From assembly GCF_020829685.1 (NCBI RefSeq), contig NZ_JAIVFR010000549.1, forward strand, positions 1 to 5,174: 5,174 nt of DNA. The letters are read 5' to 3'. Position numbers and translations under genes: made by a program. Below the pieces are notes generated by a model that worked only from the letters and a program-made list of their open reading frames with translations, ran no database searches and was not told the origin of the DNA. This stretch comes from Nostoc sp. CHAB 5715 (GTDB taxonomy: Bacteria; Cyanobacteriota; Cyanobacteriia; Cyanobacteriales; Nostocaceae). This document shows, piece by piece, positions 1 through 2,876 of the stretch. Every line of letters starts with the position of its first letter. Within the stretch, counting starts at the first letter, position 1.

Positions 1-22
1 GAGTTGTTACAAACTATGCTTT
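1..22. repeat. Inverted copy of an internal part of the adjacent GT9 gene (likely fold-back junction)
   Basis: Bases 1-16 (gagttgttacaaacta) are the exact reverse complement of bases 267-282. After a one-base gap the match continues for six more bases (tgcttt). The internal copy encodes ELLQTTAL of the GT9 protein. The edge copy overlaps that gene's last codons and supplies its stop codon. The two arms lie about 250 bp apart in opposite orientation. This is typical of a strand-switch chimera or a small inverted duplication, not of a normal gene end. Confidence 0.7.
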
Positions 23-1038
23 TGACATAAAGTACATTTGAAGGTTGAAAGTGCTAGATGTACGTGAGGTTGTCTTGGTTTCCACAAGTGTATTGGACTG
101 GCTCCATCGCCGTCAACATCATTACCGAAAATAGCAATTGTCTGGCATCCCACCGCAGCTGCAATATGTAATGGACCTGCATCCACTGAGATGAAGACTT
201 TGGTTTGAAGAAATGCACCTGCCAATTCTAACAGAGATGTCTGACCTCTGAGATCAATCAAAGCAGTAGTTTGTAACAACTCGTCCTCTATAGAACCTGC
301 ATTGTACAGCGTTTTCTGTATCTTCGGCGCACTACCCACTAAACCAACACTCAGTCCTTGTGCCGCACACCACTGGATCACTTGCTGCCAAGCGTGAATC
401 GGCCAGAGTTTAGCAGGTCGGGTGGCTGTCACATGAATTAGCACATCGGGTACAGGAAAATTAGGTTCTTGACTAGGCAGTTCTAGCTTGAAAAAGTCGG
501 TTTCAACATAGGCTAAACGACAGAAGATTTCCCCAATGTAATTGCTCTGAATCACGCCTTGATGCCGTTCGACCAATTCAGAACTATTCCAATCTCGATC
601 CTGGAGCAGGCGTTGAATTAAATTCGCATTTTCACCTCCATCAAGCTTTTTCTGAAAGTCTTGTGTCAGGGCTGCTCCTGTCACATATAGTGGACGTAGG
701 GCAGTTGTCATCACTAAGTTGATGGGGCTGAATTCATCACAATTAATCGCTAAATCGTAAGAGCCTGCAACTTGTTGCCGTTGATGCACTACTTGCGCTA
801 ACTGCGCTAAGATATCATCGCGATCGCTATACAGAGAAAAGCGCCAATCAATGTAGGGACAATAGAGTTCAAAGTCTTGGGTTACGTCACTGCCAAAAAA
901 ATCCAACGTGCAATCTGGATATTTTTCTTTTAGACCTCGCAGCAAGGGGGTAATTACTACATAATTCCCAACCTTGCTGGAGCCGAATACGGCAAGATGG
1001 GGATGTGGGCGTAAGGATTGATCGACAAAGACTTGCAT
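7..1038 (-). CDS. Glycosyltransferase family 9 (heptosyltransferase-like), probably truncated at the C-terminus
   Basis: This 343-residue protein has the GT9 / ADP-heptose:LPS heptosyltransferase fold and probably transfers a sugar from a nucleotide donor to a glycan, lipid or peptide acceptor in the cytoplasm. An N-terminal Rossmann strand-loop (residues 15-35, FGSSKVGNYVV then TPLLRGLKEKYP) matches the family. The C-terminal half has K210-L-W, a GLVGS strand near 232-236, the DLRGQTSLLELA segment (262-273) and the hallmark D286-A-G-P-L-H291 donor-binding motif, followed by IAIFGNDVDGDGASP. The catalytic Asp of WaaC-type enzymes aligns with Asn25. The protein stops just after C335-T-L-C338. 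As I recall them, cyanobacterial relatives continue with more cysteines for about 30-40 residues, so the 3' end looks cut, and the cut coincides with an inverted sequence match at the window edge. The ATG at 1038 fits the family start; only a weak AAGAA lies upstream. The gene follows another GT9 gene by 80 bp on the same strand, probably in one operon. The acceptor is unknown. Confidence 0.86.
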   Translation of the reverse strand: MQVFVDQSLRPHPHLAVFGSSKVGNYVVITPLLRGLKEKYPDCTLDFFGSDVTQDFELYCPYIDWRFSLYSDRDDILAQLAQVVHQRQQVAGSYDLAINCDEFSPINLVMTTALRPLYVTGAALTQDFQKKLDGGENANLIQRLLQDRDWNSSELVERHQGVIQSNYIGEIFCRLAYVETDFFKLELPSQEPNFPVPDVLIHVTATRPAKLWPIHAWQQVIQWCAAQGLSVGLVGSAPKIQKTLYNAGSIEDELLQTTALIDLRGQTSLLELAGAFLQTKVFISVDAGPLHIAAAVGCQTIAIFGNDVDGDGASPIHLWKPRQPHVHLALSTFKCTLCQKHSL

Positions 1039-1118
1039 ATCACGAATTTCTTACAAATTTTTCAAATTATTTTTAGATGATGCCTGACAACAAGTTTCCA
1101 AACATTCTCTTATTTTTA
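1039..1118 (-). other. Intergenic gap between the two GT9 genes with a 10-bp inverted repeat
   Basis: The 80-bp gap holds no gene. The arms atcacgaatt (1039-1048, touching the start codon of the downstream gene) and aattcgtgat (1121-1130, in the last codons and stop of the upstream gene) are exact inverted repeats with about 72 bases between them. The gap is AT-rich. No U-tract terminator and no convincing separate promoter is visible, so read-through from the upstream gene is the simplest view. The arms could form a long-range stem in the mRNA that covers the downstream start. Confidence 0.35.
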
Positions 1119-2081
1119 TCAATTCGTGATTAGTTTACTAAGTCGATTAAAGGAGTTGAGTTGTTCAAGAATGAATTCCAAGCAGTCTTCAAGGACTTCC
1201 TTCTTTTTCTCACCAAGAATAACTAAATTCTGATTTTGAGGATAAGACCATCGACGCAGATGAGCAATACTAAATCCTTCCTGTTTCTCTTCTTCTAAAG
1301 AAGCTTTTCTCACAGCATCCCATAAAACCAGTGTTGGTTTCTGAAATGCAGTGGCAATATGAGAAGGCCCAGTATCAAATCCTACATATAAATCACTTGC
1401 CCAAATCAGAGCCATTGCTTGTCTAATAGTTGTTTTTGGTGTAAAGATAGAAAACGTCTTTTGCTCAAAGTCATTATTGCCAATATGTAAAAAACTTACT
1501 TTATTTTTCAAGTAATCGACTAATTCCAGCCAATTATCTAAATGCCAAGGTGAATCTGTAGTACTCGATGAAGTCCCATAGGGACAGATACAAACAACAG
1601 GACGTTTGAGGTGAGCAAGGGTCTTTAATCCCCACTGCATTTCTTCGTGAGATAAAAATAAAGAACCCCTTAATTGACGAGGACGCAGTCCATGAGCAAA
1701 ACAGATATTTTCTATGATATGATGGCTTTGACAAAAATTATCTGACTCAATGGAAAGTTCTACCATGATGTTCTGGTCTATATCATCGGCATTGATAATT
1801 GTCTCAATATATGGATTGTTTTCCCAGATTGAATACCCGTTTTCTTGAGCCTTTTTATAGTAGTTTAAAGGAGCAGTCAATAATTTTATGAGTCGCCCTT
1901 TGTTTAAAGATAATGCTTCAACTAATGGTGTATAACAAACACAACTTCCTATTCCGAGATAACTAGGTATTGCCAAGTCACAGTTATACTTTTCAGTATA
2001 ATATTTCGATGCAACTAATGGTTCTGAATCTCGAAATCGTGGATAGAAGATAGATTGACTTATACTGCTGTTATTAAACAT
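1119..2081 (-). CDS. Glycosyltransferase family 9-like protein
   Basis: This complete 320-residue protein is predicted to be a cytoplasmic GT-B glycosyltransferase related to ADP-heptose:LPS heptosyltransferases. The C-terminal donor motif is clear: LYVGFDTGPSHIATAFQKP, with D236-T-G-P-S-H241. Upstream, GIGSCVCYTPLVEAL (43-57) matches the N-terminal glycine-rich loop and helix, but the usual catalytic Asp is replaced by Ser46. PVVCICPYG near 161-169 and the WHLDNW region near 179-184 fit the start of the second Rossmann domain. No signal peptide or membrane segment is seen. The C-terminus is a short charged helix without the cysteine tail of its neighbour, so the two genes are not a recent tandem duplication. 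The gene is visibly more AT-rich than the NRPS. The ATG at 2081 has only a weak GGA about 10 bases upstream. An upstream relic thioesterase frame, read through its stop, runs into this start, so translation may once have been coupled. Donor and acceptor are unknown. Confidence 0.83.
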   Translation of the reverse strand: MFNNSSISQSIFYPRFRDSEPLVASKYYTEKYNCDLAIPSYLGIGSCVCYTPLVEALSLNKGRLIKLLTAPLNYYKKAQENGYSIWENNPYIETIINADDIDQNIMVELSIESDNFCQSHHIIENICFAHGLRPRQLRGSLFLSHEEMQWGLKTLAHLKRPVVCICPYGTSSSTTDSPWHLDNWLELVDYLKNKVSFLHIGNNDFEQKTFSIFTPKTTIRQAMALIWASDLYVGFDTGPSHIATAFQKPTLVLWDAVRKASLEEEKQEGFSIAHLRRWSYPQNQNLVILGEKKKEVLEDCLEFILEQLNSFNRLSKLITN

Positions 2082-2100
2082 ATTTGGTTATTCCGTATTT

Positions 2101-2247
2101 AGTGTCTTCAATTTTTAGTAAAAAGGCAGTTTTTCGATTTTACGATCGCAACAATTGAGCCATCTCAAAAGCTACCAATCCACCAAAACACCAACCCATG
2201 AACAAATAAGGACTGTAGAAATTTTCAAGTAGCTTTGCACAATCATT
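2101..2247 (-). pseudogene. Thioesterase relic (NRPS-type or stand-alone type II), Cys nucleophile, one in-frame stop
   Basis: The minus strand between a stop at 2248-2250 and a stop at 2140-2142 reads KLLENFYSPYLFMGWCFGG and then LVAFEMAQLLRS. This is the nucleophile-elbow region of the alpha/beta-hydrolase thioesterases that release or edit NRPS/PKS products. The usual GWSFGG is GWCFGG here, with Cys in the nucleophile position (codon at 2188-2190). The same frame continues past the stop as KTAFLLKIEDT, which fits the next thioesterase strand (typically VALLxLIDT), so TAA at 2140-2142 could be a single C-to-T change from CAA. The frame then runs on to overlap the start of the downstream GT9 gene. 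Only about 45 of roughly 230-250 residues survive, with no lid and no catalytic His, so it cannot be functional. It suggests that a thioesterase once sat at the end of the NRPS or directly after it. Confidence 0.68.
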
Positions 2248-2327
2248 TTAGGATTTGTTAAGTGCAACTGTGGAACTTTCTCTTCTCGAACTCTTTCATC
2301 TCTCTATTATTAATATTTGTGATTTTT

Positions 2328-2355
2328 TTGGAAACAAAGCACGTAGTGTTATAAA
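2328..2355 (+). promoter_or_regulatory. Possible sigma-70-type promoter for the truncated glycosyltransferase gene
   Basis: A TTGGAA -35-like box (2328-2333) and a TATAAA -10 box (2350-2355) are separated by 16 bases in an AT-rich stretch upstream of the plus-strand gene. The implied leader is about 130 bases, which is long. In AT-rich DNA such pairs arise by chance, so this is tentative. Confidence 0.3.
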
Positions 2356-2478
2356 TAATTAAAAGAGTTACGTTAGAGAGATAGTAAAAGCGACCAGAGT
2401 TTTTGAAGTACATACGGTTAGAGTTTCCAAATTTCACAAGATTTTAGATATGTCAACAACGATGTCACCTACAGAGGT

Positions 2479-2484
2479 AAGGAG
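2479..2484 (+). promoter_or_regulatory. Strong Shine-Dalgarno site fixing the start at 2490
   Basis: AAGGAG lies five bases upstream of the ATG at 2490. It is the best ribosome binding site in the window. It supports this start and suggests the fragment was once a properly translated gene. Confidence 0.65.
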
Positions 2485-2489
2485 AGTTA

Positions 2490-2765
2490 ATGCTGTTGAG
2501 TACTAATTTTAAGAAGCTAGTAGCTGTTCGCTCTAGAATGGCATACGAATTTATTTTGAATCTTTTACCAAATCCTCAAGTTCCGCCAAAACCAGAAATA
2601 GAGCTAATGTTTTTGACAATGACTGGAACTAAACATTTACCATTCCTTCAACAGTGTTTGTTCTCTTTATATACTAGCTGGTCATCAATACCAAAGCTAC
2701 AAATCGTTTCTGACGGCACGATTACTATATCAAAACATGATTGGGCTAGTAGTTCGTCGCGTTAA
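2490..2765 (+). CDS. N-terminal fragment of a glycosyltransferase-like protein (probable pseudogene)
   Basis: This 91-residue frame has a strong ribosome binding site but looks like only the first part of a longer protein. The segment from about residue 36 (EIELMFLTMTGTKHLPFLQQ, then CLFSLYTSW and LQIVSDGTITI) resembles the N-terminus of a cyanobacterial glycosyltransferase-like family of roughly 300 residues that I recall beginning in the same way: a short basic start with VAVRSRMAYE, then a first Rossmann strand and an SDGT turn. After SDGTITI the sequence becomes low-complexity (ASSSSR) and stops, with no catalytic region. The next bases hold a 9-bp tandem repeat and then the 3' end of a gene on the other strand, so the missing part is not nearby in another frame. 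It is the only plus-strand gene among minus-strand neighbours, which suggests it arrived or was cut during a rearrangement. The family assignment rests on recalled similarity; truncation is the safer statement. Confidence 0.6.
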   Translation: MLLSTNFKKLVAVRSRMAYEFILNLLPNPQVPPKPEIELMFLTMTGTKHLPFLQQCLFSLYTSWSSIPKLQIVSDGTITISKHDWASSSSR

Positions 2766-2788
2766 TTCTGAGAGGTTTAAGAACGAAC

Positions 2789-2833
2789 CGCGAAGTACGC
2801 AAAGTACGCGAAGAAAGCGAAAAAAGAAGAAAA
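2789..2833. repeat. Degenerate 9-bp tandem repeat (CGCGAAGTA-type) at a gene breakpoint
   Basis: Successive 9-mers are cgcgaagta (2789), cgcaaagta (2798), cgcgaagaa (2807), agcgaaaaa (2816) and agaagaaaa (2825), decaying toward the right. I recall similar CGCGAAG/CGCAAAG arrays as dispersed intergenic repeats in filamentous cyanobacteria. The array sits directly after the truncated glycosyltransferase and before the 3' end of the NRPS. It is bracketed by the 8-mer gttaattc at 2761-2768 and again at 2842-2849, possibly a target duplication, although an 8-mer match in AT-rich DNA is weak evidence. No hairpin terminator is seen between the two converging genes. Confidence 0.6.
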
Positions 2834-2876
2834 ATTTAAAAGTTAATTCACCCTGCAAAAATAATGAGACAGAACA

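Larger units (their letters stand above)
2248..2489. other. AT-rich intergenic region without a convincing gene
   Basis: This stretch separates the minus-strand thioesterase relic from the plus-strand glycosyltransferase fragment. Both strands have frequent stops. It holds a possible sigma-70-type promoter at 2328-2355 and the start of a short 18-codon frame (ATG at 2450, stop at 2504-2506) that overlaps the start of the downstream gene in another frame. That short frame has no clear ribosome binding site and is not supported as a gene. I see no RNA gene, riboswitch or terminator hairpin. Confidence 0.5.

Noticed and set aside
1534..1734. A 66-codon minus-strand frame inside the second GT9 gene
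   Set aside because: It is an alternative frame within a gene whose own frame carries the family motifs.
2450..2506. An 18-codon frame (MSTTMSPTEVRRVNAVEY) overlapping the start of the plus-strand gene, a possible leader peptide
   Set aside because: There is no clear ribosome binding site, no regulatory residue run and no attenuator hairpin. It is short enough to arise by chance.
2789..2833. The tandem repeat as a CRISPR array or an iteron origin
   Set aside because: The units are 9 bp, contiguous and decaying, with no spacers and no cas or replication gene nearby.
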